The position numbers and the translations under genes are program-made. Positions 9,692 through 18,192 of a stretch of 64,000 bases of DNA are shown one piece after another. The DNA lies in the NCBI RefSeq assembly GCF_049803795.1, contig NZ_JBNAGJ010000002.1:1-64000 (forward strand). Reading direction: 5' to 3'. The notes under the pieces were generated by a model, which saw nothing but the letters and a program-made list of their open reading frames with translations, had not been told where the DNA came from and ran no database searches. Each line of letters opens with the position of its first letter. Position 1 is the stretch's first letter. Origin of the DNA: Thalassobius sp002708925 (GTDB lineage Bacteria; Pseudomonadota; Alphaproteobacteria; Rhodobacterales; Rhodobacteraceae).

Positions 9692-12687
9692 GGCCGCGGC
9701 CGAGCCATCACGAAATTGGTGCTGTTGGGAAAATGGAACACCGGCTTTTGTTTCTGATTGCTTAGCCGCAGCACCTCTTGGTCAACGTAATTGGCCAGCC
9801 CGAACAGTTTGACCCCTTCGCCGCGGTCATCGGCCTTGCCGCGCATTCCCTGCAACATCGCATAGGTAAAGATTCCGTGGCCCAGATCGGGCCGCTCGCC
9901 CGCCGTATTATTCGCCGCCGTCGCAGAAAACACCGTGATCTGCGCATCTGCGGCCTCTTTTTCCAGCTTGGCGTTAAAGGCGTTGGCGGCATGGCAGGTG
10001 TCCAGCACCAGAATGCGCCGCCCTTCGGCAAACGAGATTTCCTCTTGGATGATGCTCCAATCCACCAAAGAGGACGTGCGCCACCGATCCCCGCGTTTCT
10101 GCGCGTTGGTGGGCAGCAGGTAATACTGTTCCTCCAGGTTCATGCCATGCCCCGCAACGAAAATCACCGTGGTGTCATCGGGGCCGGGCCGGGCCAGGAA
10201 ATCAATCAGCGCGTCATTGATGGTGCGGGCCTCGGGCTCTTGTACCTCTGTGACGTCCATGAACAAAGACAGCGCCTGCACCCGCGTCGCATCGGATTCA
10301 AGCGGGGCGGCATTGACCAGAACCAGGCTTTCCATCCCGGTGTGCAGATGCGCGGTGCGATCCTGCAATACGTTCAGAAACTCCAGCGCGTCGGCCACCG
10401 GATAGTTCAGATCGCAGGGCTTGCCGCCGCAGGCGTCGGGCAGTTTGGGATAATCGTTCACGCCAATCACGGCGGCAAACAGCTTGCCCTTCTTTTCCAC
10501 CGCCTTGGTTTTCTTACGCAGGGCGACGGCGCTGCGTTCCGTGACATAGCCGAAATCGTTGCGCCCACTGATGTTGATCAGGTTCTCGCCCGCGCCGATC
10601 GGCACGGAATAGCGCAGCCGCCCCGGCGTGCCGCCCGTCCGCACAGGATGCACACGCCGGTCATTGACCAGCACGGAATAGCCCCAGCTTTCGACCTCCT
10701 CCAGCGACGCGCCGGTCACCTCGATCACCGCGAACCCGTCGGGCGGCGGCGGTTCCTGAACCAGACGAATATCAAAGTCGGGCGGCTTGCGGGTCAGCAG
10801 CTCGTTCAATTCGTTATCCCGCCCGCGCAAATCCTGCGCCGCCCCCCGCGCCGAGCCTGTCAGGATCGCCCGCCGCACGATCTCGGGCGAGTGCAGATGC
10901 TGGCGCAGCTGACGCGCGCGGATATAGCGGGCCTCTTGGTTCTGGCCCTGATTGATATGCCAGCCCACCAGCCGATCCCCGTTGGGGGAGGAATGGAAAT
11001 AGCCCTGCGGCGTCCAGATGATCCAATCCTCACCGGCAAAGAACATGGTGACAATCAGTTCGCGGGTTTCCAGATTCCACAGTTTCAGCGTCTGGTCGGC
11101 GCTACCGCTGAGCAGCCGGTTGGCGCGCGGGGCGGCGGCAAGCGCCAGAATATCCCCCGTGTGGCCAATGAATTCGCCCGTCACCTGCCCGGTCAGGTCA
11201 TGCGCCAGCAAAATGCCGTTGCCGCCGCCGCTGATCAGGCCCGACTGCCCCGGCAGCAGCCCATAGGACACGTGGAAATAGCCGTCCTCAACCCCCTTGA
11301 CGATCGCCGCGCCGTTGACCTCCAGCCGGGATCCTTCGAAGCCGCTGCCCGGCTCGCGGGTGATCTGCACGCCGATCTGGTCGGTTTGCGTGATCGCCCG
11401 CCCCAGAGGCACCGCCCCACGCGGGGCCGGTTTTTCAAAGCTGCGCTCGGGGGTGGGCAGTTCCATTTCCTGCGAGAGCACCCCCAACTGTTCGGGGCAG
11501 ATCACCCGCGCGGGGCACGGATCCTGGGTGCCCCAGCCCAGCCGGTCCGCCCGCGCCGACACCCCGACCGAGGAAACCGGCTCGCCGATCCCGCCCATTT
11601 GCCGCACCTGCGCCCGTCCCTGTGTCCGCCACAGATGCAGCTGATTGCGGCGTCCGCCGGCCGTCAGAACCACCCCATCGGGCAGAGCCGCAGCGGCGTG
11701 AATGCCGGTATCCTGCTGCGTGTATTCCCCCAGCAATTGCCCGCTGGCCAGATCCCAGACCTCGCTGCGATACCGATCCGCGCAGCGATAGCCGCAGGAC
11801 ACCACCAGATGCCCCGCCGAAAACACCATCGCATCCACACGGAACGGACGCTGCGGCAGTTCGGTCAGGATTTCCCCCGAAGCGGCCGAGCGAACCGTCA
11901 CCCGCCCCTGCTCATCTGCCAGGGCGAATTGCGCGCCGTCCGGGCTGACGGCCAGCGCGACCAGCGGATGATCCCACAGCGCCTCGTCATCCGGGGCGGT
12001 CACCGACATCTGCGTGTCGAAGTCCCACATCCGCAGCCCGTAATCATAGGTCGCCGCAATCAGCCGGGTGCCGCCGCGCGCATAGGCCAGCTCGCTGACG
12101 CGCCAGGCCTGCGTATCAAGCGTGGGCAGCGCCTGCGGGCTGTCCGAGAAAGGCGCGCGCCAGCGCAGCACCTGCCCGCCCTGCCCCGACACCGCCAGTT
12201 CATCGCGCGCAGGATCATAGGCCATCGCCTCGACCACCAGATCATGCCCGCGCAGCACCTGCGTCACCTTCCCCGAGCCGACATCAAACACCCGGACATC
12301 CCCGAAGGGCCCCTGCGTGGACAGGTTTTTCCCAAAATAGCCGCCAACCGCCACCTTCGCCCCATCGGGCGAAATCGCCAGAGCATTCACCAGCCCCTCG
12401 GCGCCCGGACCGATCTGCCCGCGCAGCACCTCGCTCTGGCCGGTTTGCCAATCCCAGACCCGCACGGTTTTATCGTCGGCGGCCGTCACGATCACCCGGC
12501 CATCCGCGCTGACATCCACGTCCCGGATCACCGCGCGATGCCCCCCGGTGTCCAGATCCAGATAGAAATCCGGGGCCTGCGCACAGACCATGCCCGCCGT
12601 GCCGGCCCAGATCCAGACGCCCAGCGCCAGCCCTGATTGCAGCCTCACTCTCAGGTCCATCAGCTTTGAAACACTGCGGTGAAACAT
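9688..12687 (-). CDS. Exported WD40-repeat caspase-like peptidase (family C14)
   Basis: 999 residues. The start has a strong GAGGGGGGCGG ribosome site. A signal peptide covers about residues 1-37 (ends VCAQA). Residues about 45-570 form WD40-type beta-propeller repeats (VRVWDWQTG, LKLWNLETRE). Residues 735-990 are a caspase/metacaspase p20-like domain with catalytic His847 (FVAGHGMN) and Cys898 (LVLDTCHAAN), both intact. Such proteins cleave after Arg/Lys or Asp in known relatives; the target here is unknown. It heads the operon with the Memo-CapA and MORN genes and is transcribed divergently from the DUF4202-type gene. Confidence 0.9.
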   Translation of the reverse strand: MFHRSVSKLMDLRVRLQSGLALGVWIWAGTAGMVCAQAPDFYLDLDTGGHRAVIRDVDVSADGRVIVTAADDKTVRVWDWQTGQSEVLRGQIGPGAEGLVNALAISPDGAKVAVGGYFGKNLSTQGPFGDVRVFDVGSGKVTQVLRGHDLVVEAMAYDPARDELAVSGQGGQVLRWRAPFSDSPQALPTLDTQAWRVSELAYARGGTRLIAATYDYGLRMWDFDTQMSVTAPDDEALWDHPLVALAVSPDGAQFALADEQGRVTVRSAASGEILTELPQRPFRVDAMVFSAGHLVVSCGYRCADRYRSEVWDLASGQLLGEYTQQDTGIHAAAALPDGVVLTAGGRRNQLHLWRTQGRAQVRQMGGIGEPVSSVGVSARADRLGWGTQDPCPARVICPEQLGVLSQEMELPTPERSFEKPAPRGAVPLGRAITQTDQIGVQITREPGSGFEGSRLEVNGAAIVKGVEDGYFHVSYGLLPGQSGLISGGGNGILLAHDLTGQVTGEFIGHTGDILALAAAPRANRLLSGSADQTLKLWNLETRELIVTMFFAGEDWIIWTPQGYFHSSPNGDRLVGWHINQGQNQEARYIRARQLRQHLHSPEIVRRAILTGSARGAAQDLRGRDNELNELLTRKPPDFDIRLVQEPPPPDGFAVIEVTGASLEEVESWGYSVLVNDRRVHPVRTGGTPGRLRYSVPIGAGENLINISGRNDFGYVTERSAVALRKKTKAVEKKGKLFAAVIGVNDYPKLPDACGGKPCDLNYPVADALEFLNVLQDRTAHLHTGMESLVLVNAAPLESDATRVQALSLFMDVTEVQEPEARTINDALIDFLARPGPDDTTVIFVAGHGMNLEEQYYLLPTNAQKRGDRWRTSSLVDWSIIQEEISFAEGRRILVLDTCHAANAFNAKLEKEAADAQITVFSATAANNTAGERPDLGHGIFTYAMLQGMRGKADDRGEGVKLFGLANYVDQEVLRLSNQKQKPVFHFPNSTNFVMARPRP

Positions 12688-12859
12688 CCGCCCCCCTCGT
12701 TGCGCACGGCATTCAATATTGCAAAATCAATGGCCGTATTAATGCAGCCCCTCGCCCCGCGATCAAGTAAACTTCGTTCGAACCCGGCCATGCCGGCTGG
12801 TGCAGGCCCCAGGAATTCGTATAGGCTGGCGGCAGACGAACAGCCCTGAAAGAGCCCCC

Positions 12860-13423
12860 ATGACCGATCGCCTGACCCACGTCCTGACTGCCATCGACTC
12901 CGCCAATGCCGCCGACCCCACGATCGAGGACGGCCAGCCCGCGGCCCGGCTGTATGGCGAACGGATGAGCGCCGAGCTGGCGCGACTGTTTCCTCAGGCC
13001 TCGGAAATCCTGCAAATCGCCTCGCGCGGGCAACATGTGGAGCGCTGGCTCTTGCCGCGCAAGGAATATCCCGAGGGGCGCACCGGCTATCTGGAATGGC
13101 GGCGCGAACAGGGGCGTCGGCATGGCGAACGTCTGGCCGGGATGATGGCGGATGCGGGCTATACGCCCCAGGATCAGGCCCGCGTCGGCGTGCTGCTGCG
13201 CAAAGAGGGCATCAAACGCGACGCCGAGGTCCAGGCGCTGGAGGATGTGATCTGTTTCACATTCCTCAAATGGTATTTCCAGCCCTTCGCAGGCACTCAG
13301 ACCCCCGAAGCGCTGGAAAAGATCGTGGTGCGGACGGCGCGGAAAATGTCCACCGAGGGGCGGGCGCGGGTCTTGGCCGAATTCGACCTGCCCGAGCCCT
13401 TCGCCAGTGCGTTTCGCGCCTAG
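12860..13423 (+). CDS. DUF4202-type protein
   Basis: 187 residues, predicted cytosolic. It is an all-helical protein with H/E/R-rich motifs (RGQHVERWLLPR, YLEWRREQGRRH) and the CFTFLKWYF core. The pattern fits the DUF4202 family of proteobacteria, whose function is unknown. The start at 12860 follows GAAAGAGCC. It stands alone between the divergent caspase operon and the convergent znuA gene. Confidence 0.75.
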   Translation: MTDRLTHVLTAIDSANAADPTIEDGQPAARLYGERMSAELARLFPQASEILQIASRGQHVERWLLPRKEYPEGRTGYLEWRREQGRRHGERLAGMMADAGYTPQDQARVGVLLRKEGIKRDAEVQALEDVICFTFLKWYFQPFAGTQTPEALEKIVVRTARKMSTEGRARVLAEFDLPEPFASAFRA

Positions 13424-13435
13424 GCAACGCCCGCT

Positions 13436-14524
13436 TTACTGACAGCCCAGCATGGATTGCGCCAGATCGCGCATCAGCTGCGTATAAAGCCCGGCCCCCG
13501 GCGTCAGCCCCGTGCCCAGCGGATCCAAAGTCGCCACATGCGTGCCGGTTTCCGCGACGGTCTGCACCAGTCCGGGGTTGAATTGCGGCTCGGCGAACAC
13601 ACAGGTGACCTGCATTTCGACCACGGCGTCGCGCACCTCGGCGATCCGTTTGGCCCCCGGATCCGAGGCATCCCCCAGCGAAATCGCCCCGGCCGCGGTC
13701 ATTCCGAACCGATTCTCGAAATAGTGATAGGCATCGTGGAACACGACAAAATGCAGATCGTGCACAGGTTCCAGCGTTGCGCGCAATTCGTCGATCAGAG
13801 CGGCCATCTCGGCCTGGCCCGCTGCGGCGTTGGCGGCATAGGTTGCGGCGTTTTGCGGGTCCAGCTCGCTTAGCTCATGCGCGATGGCGGCCATCCAGAC
13901 GCTGGCATTGGCCGGGTCCAGCCAGGCGTGCGGGTCCGCCCCGTCATGCGCATGGCCTGCGTGATCGTCGTGGCCCTGATCCTCGTGGCCATGGTCTTCA
14001 TGCGCATGTTCATCGGCGTGGTCGTCATGGCCATGGTCGTCGCCTGCGTGATCCTCGTGGCCATGCGCATGGTCGTCTGCATGGTCATCATGATCATCAT
14101 GGCCGTGATCGTCATGATCATCCTGCGCGCCGTGCGGCGTGTCGTGGTTGTGCGCGGCAAAGGTCGCGCCTTCGCGGAATTCCAGCACGGTGGTGCCGCT
14201 TACGTCCAGCAGCTCAATCGCGACAGCCCCGTCACCCAAAGTATCAAGCGGCCCCTCCAGCCAGGGCTCCAGCTTTTCACCGATCCAGAACACCGCGTCC
14301 GCCTGGCTTAGGGCTGCGGCTTTGGACGGGCGCAGCGCGTAACCATGCGGCGAGGCCCCCGGTTCGACCAGCAAAGTCGGCTCGCCGACACCTTGCATGA
14401 CTTTCGCAACCAGCGAATGCACCGGCGCAATATCGGCAACGACCTGCGGCACATCGGCCTGCGCGCCAGTCGCTGACAGGGCTCCGGCCGACAGGGCCGC
14501 AACGGATAGGAAGGGATATCGCAT
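13436..14524 (-). CDS. znuA: Zinc ABC transporter substrate-binding protein ZnuA
   Basis: 362 residues, periplasmic zinc-binding component of the ZnuABC importer. A signal peptide ends near ATGAQA. Zinc ligands typical of the family are seen at His36 (APVHSLV), His60 (PGASPHGY), His199 (DPHAWLDP) and in FVVFHDAYHYF. Between residues 125 and 199 sits a loop of about 75 residues made almost only of His and Asp, longer than in E. coli ZnuA. Starting at 14524 places TGAGGTGTGAG as ribosome site; an earlier in-frame ATG at 14554 would start inside the Zur operator and is rejected. It is divergent from zur-znuCB. Confidence 0.95.
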   Translation of the reverse strand: MRYPFLSVAALSAGALSATGAQADVPQVVADIAPVHSLVAKVMQGVGEPTLLVEPGASPHGYALRPSKAAALSQADAVFWIGEKLEPWLEGPLDTLGDGAVAIELLDVSGTTVLEFREGATFAAHNHDTPHGAQDDHDDHGHDDHDDHADDHAHGHEDHAGDDHGHDDHADEHAHEDHGHEDQGHDDHAGHAHDGADPHAWLDPANASVWMAAIAHELSELDPQNAATYAANAAAGQAEMAALIDELRATLEPVHDLHFVVFHDAYHYFENRFGMTAAGAISLGDASDPGAKRIAEVRDAVVEMQVTCVFAEPQFNPGLVQTVAETGTHVATLDPLGTGLTPGAGLYTQLMRDLAQSMLGCQ

Positions 14525-14537
14525 CTCACACCTCAGG

Positions 14538-14554
14538 ATGTAATTATATAACAT
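14538..14554. promoter_or_regulatory. Zur operator shared by znuA and zur-znuCB
   Basis: ATGTAATTATATAACAT matches the Zur consensus ATGTTATANTATAACAT at 14 of 16 fixed positions and is nearly palindromic. It lies 13 bases before znuA and 67 bases before zur, so one site could repress both directions when zinc is sufficient. Confidence 0.8.
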
Positions 14555-14621
14555 ACCGCAGTTGCTATCGGTTACAGTATCTCATATCAAGTAGAAATTC
14601 CGCAGCAGCGAGAGGCCCGGC

Positions 14622-15101
14622 ATGGAACCGATAGGATTTGCCCGCCATGATCACAAAACCTGCATCGCTGACAGCCTGTCCGCGGTCGAATCCCTGTGCG
14701 CGCGCAACGGGTTGCAGTTCACCCCTGTTCGCCGCCGCGTGCTGGAGCTTCTGCTGCAAGAGCATCAGGCCCTGGGCGCTTATGAAATCCTGGACAGGCT
14801 GCGCGACGAGGGCATGGGCTCGCAGCCGCCCGTGGCCTATCGGGCGCTGGATTTTCTGGTTAAGAACGGGTTTGCCCACAAGATCGAGCATCTGAACGCC
14901 TTTACCGCCTGCGCCCATCCGGGCCAGACTCATGCGCCCATGTTCCTGATCTGCCGCAGCTGCAACGCGGTGGCCGAGGCCACAGCGCATGTGTCCACGG
15001 ACACGCTTGGCAAAACCGCCAAAGAGCAGGGCTTTCTCATCGAAAAGGCCGTGATCGAAGCCGAAGGCCTGTGCCCCAATTGTCAGGACATGCCCGAATG
15101 A
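14622..15101 (+). CDS. zur: Zinc uptake regulator Zur (Fur family)
   Basis: 159 residues. The N-terminal half is a winged helix (FTPVRRRVLELLLQEH, PVAYRALDFLVKNG). The C-terminal half carries the paired cysteine motifs CRSC and CPNC that bind structural zinc, plus the AFTACAHPGQTHAPMFL metal-sensing segment. It is the first gene of zur-znuC-znuB, and its stop overlaps the znuC start (ATGA). It faces znuA across the Zur operator, so it probably represses its own operon. Confidence 0.93.
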   Translation: MEPIGFARHDHKTCIADSLSAVESLCARNGLQFTPVRRRVLELLLQEHQALGAYEILDRLRDEGMGSQPPVAYRALDFLVKNGFAHKIEHLNAFTACAHPGQTHAPMFLICRSCNAVAEATAHVSTDTLGKTAKEQGFLIEKAVIEAEGLCPNCQDMPE

Positions 15102-15853
15102 GCCTGGTCGAGGTCAAAAACGTCACCGTCCGCATGGGCGGCAACACGATTCTGTCCGATGTGGATTTTCACATTGATGCCGGGGAAATCGTGACCATCG
15201 TCGGCCCGAACGGTTCGGGCAAATCCACATTGCTGAAAACGATTGTCGGGGCGCTGCGCCCCTCGGGCGGGCAGGTGCTGCGCAGTCCGGGGTTGCGCAT
15301 CGGCTATGTCCCGCAGCGGCTGCATATCGACCCGACCTTACCGCTGACGGTGGGGCGGTTTCTGAACCTGCCGCGCAGCGTCCCCGCCCCGGCCGCGCAG
15401 CTGGCCCTGGACGAGGCCGGCGCAGGCGATCTGTCAGACCGGCAGATGGCCGATCTGTCCGGTGGGCAATTCCAGCGGGTGATGCTGGCACGGGCGCTGC
15501 TGAACAAACCTCAGCTGCTGATTCTGGACGAGGCCACCCAGGGGCTGGATCAGCCCGGATCGGCCGCGTTTTACCGGCAGATCGAACAGGTCCGGCAGGA
15601 ATTGGGCTGCGCCGTGCTGATGGTCAGCCATGAACTGCACGTTGTCATGGCCGCTTCGGACCGGGTGATGTGCCTGAACGGGCATGTCTGCTGTCAGGGC
15701 GCACCGGAGCAGGTGGCCTCGGCCCCGGAGTATCGCGCGCTGTTCGGGTCCGGCACGCAGGGGGCACTGGCGCTATACCGGCACGAACACAATCACACGC
15801 ATGATGAAAACTGTGCCCATGATCACGCCCCCCCGCACGAGGCCGCAGAATGA
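15098..15853 (+). CDS. znuC: Zinc ABC transporter ATPase ZnuC
   Basis: 251 residues, with Walker A GPNGSGKST, signature LSGGQFQRV, Walker B LLILDEATQGLD and switch His in VSHELH. The start at 15098 overlaps the zur stop, which explains the missing ribosome site by coupling. The C-terminal 25 residues (after LYR) hold seven histidines and a cysteine (HEHNHTHDENCAHDH), an unusual zinc-binding-looking tail for the cytosolic ATPase. It powers the ZnuB permease encoded next. Confidence 0.94.
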   Translation: MSLVEVKNVTVRMGGNTILSDVDFHIDAGEIVTIVGPNGSGKSTLLKTIVGALRPSGGQVLRSPGLRIGYVPQRLHIDPTLPLTVGRFLNLPRSVPAPAAQLALDEAGAGDLSDRQMADLSGGQFQRVMLARALLNKPQLLILDEATQGLDQPGSAAFYRQIEQVRQELGCAVLMVSHELHVVMAASDRVMCLNGHVCCQGAPEQVASAPEYRALFGSGTQGALALYRHEHNHTHDENCAHDHAPPHEAAE

Positions 15854-16653
15854 GCATTCTGGATGATTTCCTAATCCGAGCGGCCCTGGCCGGTGTCGGC
15901 GTCGCCCTGGCCGCCGCGCCCCTGGGCTGTTTCGTGGTCTGGCGCCGCATGGCCTATTTCGGGGATGCCACCGCCCATGCCGCCATTCTGGGCGTCGCGA
16001 TTTCGCTGGCCTTCTCGACCTCGGTGTTCGCCGGGGCGCTGGTGGCGGCGCTGGTGATGGCGCTGACCGTCTCTGCGCTAAGCGGACGCGGCTATGCGAT
16101 CGACACGCTGCTGGGGGTGCTGGCCCATTCCGCGCTGGCCTTTGGGCTGGTTGCCGTGTCTTTTCTGTCGGGCGTCCGCATTGATCTGATGGGCTATCTG
16201 TTTGGCGACATTCTGGCCGTCAGCCAATCGGATCTGGCCATCATTTGGGGCGGCGCCGCGCTTGTCACCGTGCTGTTGTGGTGGCGCTGGTCGGCCTTGC
16301 TGCTGTCCTCGTTGAATCAGGATCTGGCCTATGCGGCCGGTGTTGACCCGAAACGAGAGCAGCTGATTCTGACCCTGGCGCTGGCCACGGTCGTTGCCGT
16401 CGCGATCAAGGTCGTGGGGGTCTTGCTGATCGCGGCGCTGCTGATCATTCCGGCGGCCACCGCGCGGCCCTTTGCCTCGACCCCCGAGCGCATGGGGATC
16501 ATCGCCGCCTTTCTGGGCTGTGGCTCGGCTATTGGCGGGTTGATGCTGTCCTATCAGTTCGACACGCCCACCGGCCCCACCATCGTTTGTCTGGCCGCGA
16601 TCCTGTTTGCCCTGTCCAGCCTGGGCAGCGCGTTGCGAAAACAATGGGCCTAA
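15850..16653 (+). CDS. znuB: Zinc ABC transporter permease ZnuB
   Basis: 267 residues of mostly hydrophobic sequence, with about eight predicted membrane segments and the ABC-3 family pattern (WRRMAYFGDATAHAAILGVA near residue 33, IIPAATARPFA near the end). Its ATG overlaps the znuC stop by four bases. No clear terminator follows. Confidence 0.94.
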   Translation: MSILDDFLIRAALAGVGVALAAAPLGCFVVWRRMAYFGDATAHAAILGVAISLAFSTSVFAGALVAALVMALTVSALSGRGYAIDTLLGVLAHSALAFGLVAVSFLSGVRIDLMGYLFGDILAVSQSDLAIIWGGAALVTVLLWWRWSALLLSSLNQDLAYAAGVDPKREQLILTLALATVVAVAIKVVGVLLIAALLIIPAATARPFASTPERMGIIAAFLGCGSAIGGLMLSYQFDTPTGPTIVCLAAILFALSSLGSALRKQWA

Positions 16654-16714
16654 GGCGCGCGGCCAGCTTGTCAAACCGTTCGATCGCGATAGGTTCCCCC
16701 CAACAGGAGAGCCC

Positions 16715-17398
16715 ATGACAAAATCCGCCATTCTGGTTGCCCACGGCAGCCCCTCGGATCCCGAAACGCAAGAGAACGCGCTGCAAGCCCTGGCCGCCAA
16801 GGTGCAGGCCCATCTGCCCGGCTGGCAGGTGCGCGGGGCGACTCTGGCCGCCAAAGGTGCGCTGGAGACCGCGATCGAGGCCATGAACACCCCGCTGATC
16901 TATCCGTTTTTCATGGCCGAGGGCTATTTCACAAACCGTATCCTGGCGCCGAAATCACAGGCTGCGGGGCTGACGCAGCTGGCGCCTTTCGGGGTTGAAC
17001 CCGCCCTGACCGATTGCGCCGAGGCCACGCTGCGCGGCGTGTTACAGGCCCAAGGCTGGCAGGCCGAGGACACGGCGCTGTTGATGGCCGCGCATGGCAG
17101 TGCCGTCTCGCGCACCAGCGCCGATTCCACCCACGCGATGCAGGCGCAGCTGTCCCGCCGCCTGCCCTTTCGGACCACGCGTGCCGGCTTCATCGAGGAA
17201 CCGCCCTTCGTGCAGGATCAGGCCCGCGATCTGGGGCAGGCGATTTGCCTGTGCTATTTCGCACTGAACGCCGGCCACATGCTGGAGGACATGCCCGAAG
17301 CGCTGGACACCGCCGCCTTCACCGGCCCGGTGTTGCCCGCAATGATCGACTGGCCGCAGGTGCCCGCGCTGATCGCAGACAGCCTGAAACGCGCCTAG
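16715..17398 (+). CDS. CbiX-like sirohydrochlorin cobaltochelatase family protein
   Basis: 227 residues. It starts with the family motif ILVAHGSPSDPE, which carries the metal-ligand histidine, and repeats AAHGSAVSRTS near residue 125, giving the two-lobed chelatase fold. Members insert cobalt, iron or nickel into sirohydrochlorin or related tetrapyrroles; the metal cannot be told from sequence. ATG at 16715 has ACAGGAGAGCCC in front. Its stop overlaps the stop of the convergent MBL-fold gene. Being next to znu may be coincidence. Confidence 0.8.
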   Translation: MTKSAILVAHGSPSDPETQENALQALAAKVQAHLPGWQVRGATLAAKGALETAIEAMNTPLIYPFFMAEGYFTNRILAPKSQAAGLTQLAPFGVEPALTDCAEATLRGVLQAQGWQAEDTALLMAAHGSAVSRTSADSTHAMQAQLSRRLPFRTTRAGFIEEPPFVQDQARDLGQAICLCYFALNAGHMLEDMPEALDTAAFTGPVLPAMIDWPQVPALIADSLKRA

Positions 17399-18192
17399 AC
17401 CTGATAGGAAATCACCATCCCGTCATAGGCTGGGGTGATGTGATCGGGGGTTTCATCCGCCAGCGCCTGATAGTCCAGATCAATGTGCATATTGGTCAGC
17501 ACAGCCCGGCGCGGAGCCGCGCGGGCGATCCACTCCAGCGATTGATCCAGATGTGAATGAGTAGGGTGCGGGGTACGGCGCAGCGTATCCAGAACCCAGC
17601 AATCCAGACCTTGCAGAACCGGCCAGACATCCTCGGGGATCTGTGCCACATCGGGCAGATAGGCCAGATCGCCCACCCGGAACCCCAGCGCATCAATCGC
17701 GCCATGATTGACCTGAAACGGGGTCAGCGTGATGTCGCCTCCGGGGCCGGAAATGGTGACGTCCCCCTTGATCGTGTGCATGTCCAAAATCGGCGGATAG
17801 GGGCTGTCATCGGGCTGAATAAACGCATAGCCAAAGCGCGAAAACAGGCTGTTCTGCGTGTCTCCGTCGGCCCAGACGGGCAGGCGTTTGCGCATGTTGA
17901 ACACGATCATCCGCAGATCATCCAGCCCGTGTACGTGATCGGCATGGGCATGGGTCCAGATCACCCCATCCAGCCGCCCGACGCCTGCATCCAGCAATTG
18001 CTGCCGCATGTCCGGGCCGGTGTCGATCAGAACCGAGGTGGTGCCCGCATCCGTGCTCCGCTGCACCAGCATCGAGCAGCGCTTGCGGATATTACGCGGG
18101 TTCTCGGGGTCGCAATCGCCCCAGATGCCGCCCAATCGCGGCACCCCGCCCGAAGACCCGCAGCCCAATATGGTGAAGGTCAGTTCGGCCAT
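17395..18192 (-). CDS. MBL-fold metallohydrolase (PhnP-like)
   Basis: 265 residues. It has the metallo-beta-lactamase motif THAHADHVHGLDDL at about residue 80 and the PhnP-type N-terminus LTFTILGCGSSGGVPR, with conserved cysteines in CDPENPRNIRKRCS. Relatives are phosphodiesterases, such as the cyclic ribosyl phosphate hydrolase PhnP or tRNase-Z-like enzymes. No phosphonate genes are nearby, so the substrate is open. It is the last gene of the operon and its ATG overlaps the tatD stop by one base (TAATG). Confidence 0.85.
   Translation of the reverse strand: MAELTFTILGCGSSGGVPRLGGIWGDCDPENPRNIRKRCSMLVQRSTDAGTTSVLIDTGPDMRQQLLDAGVGRLDGVIWTHAHADHVHGLDDLRMIVFNMRKRLPVWADGDTQNSLFSRFGYAFIQPDDSPYPPILDMHTIKGDVTISGPGGDITLTPFQVNHGAIDALGFRVGDLAYLPDVAQIPEDVWPVLQGLDCWVLDTLRRTPHPTHSHLDQSLEWIARAAPRRAVLTNMHIDLDYQALADETPDHITPAYDGMVISYQV

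Noticed and set aside
13777..14400. Plus-strand Arg/His-rich frames opposite znuA
   Set aside because: They are the complement of the His/Asp repeat of ZnuA.
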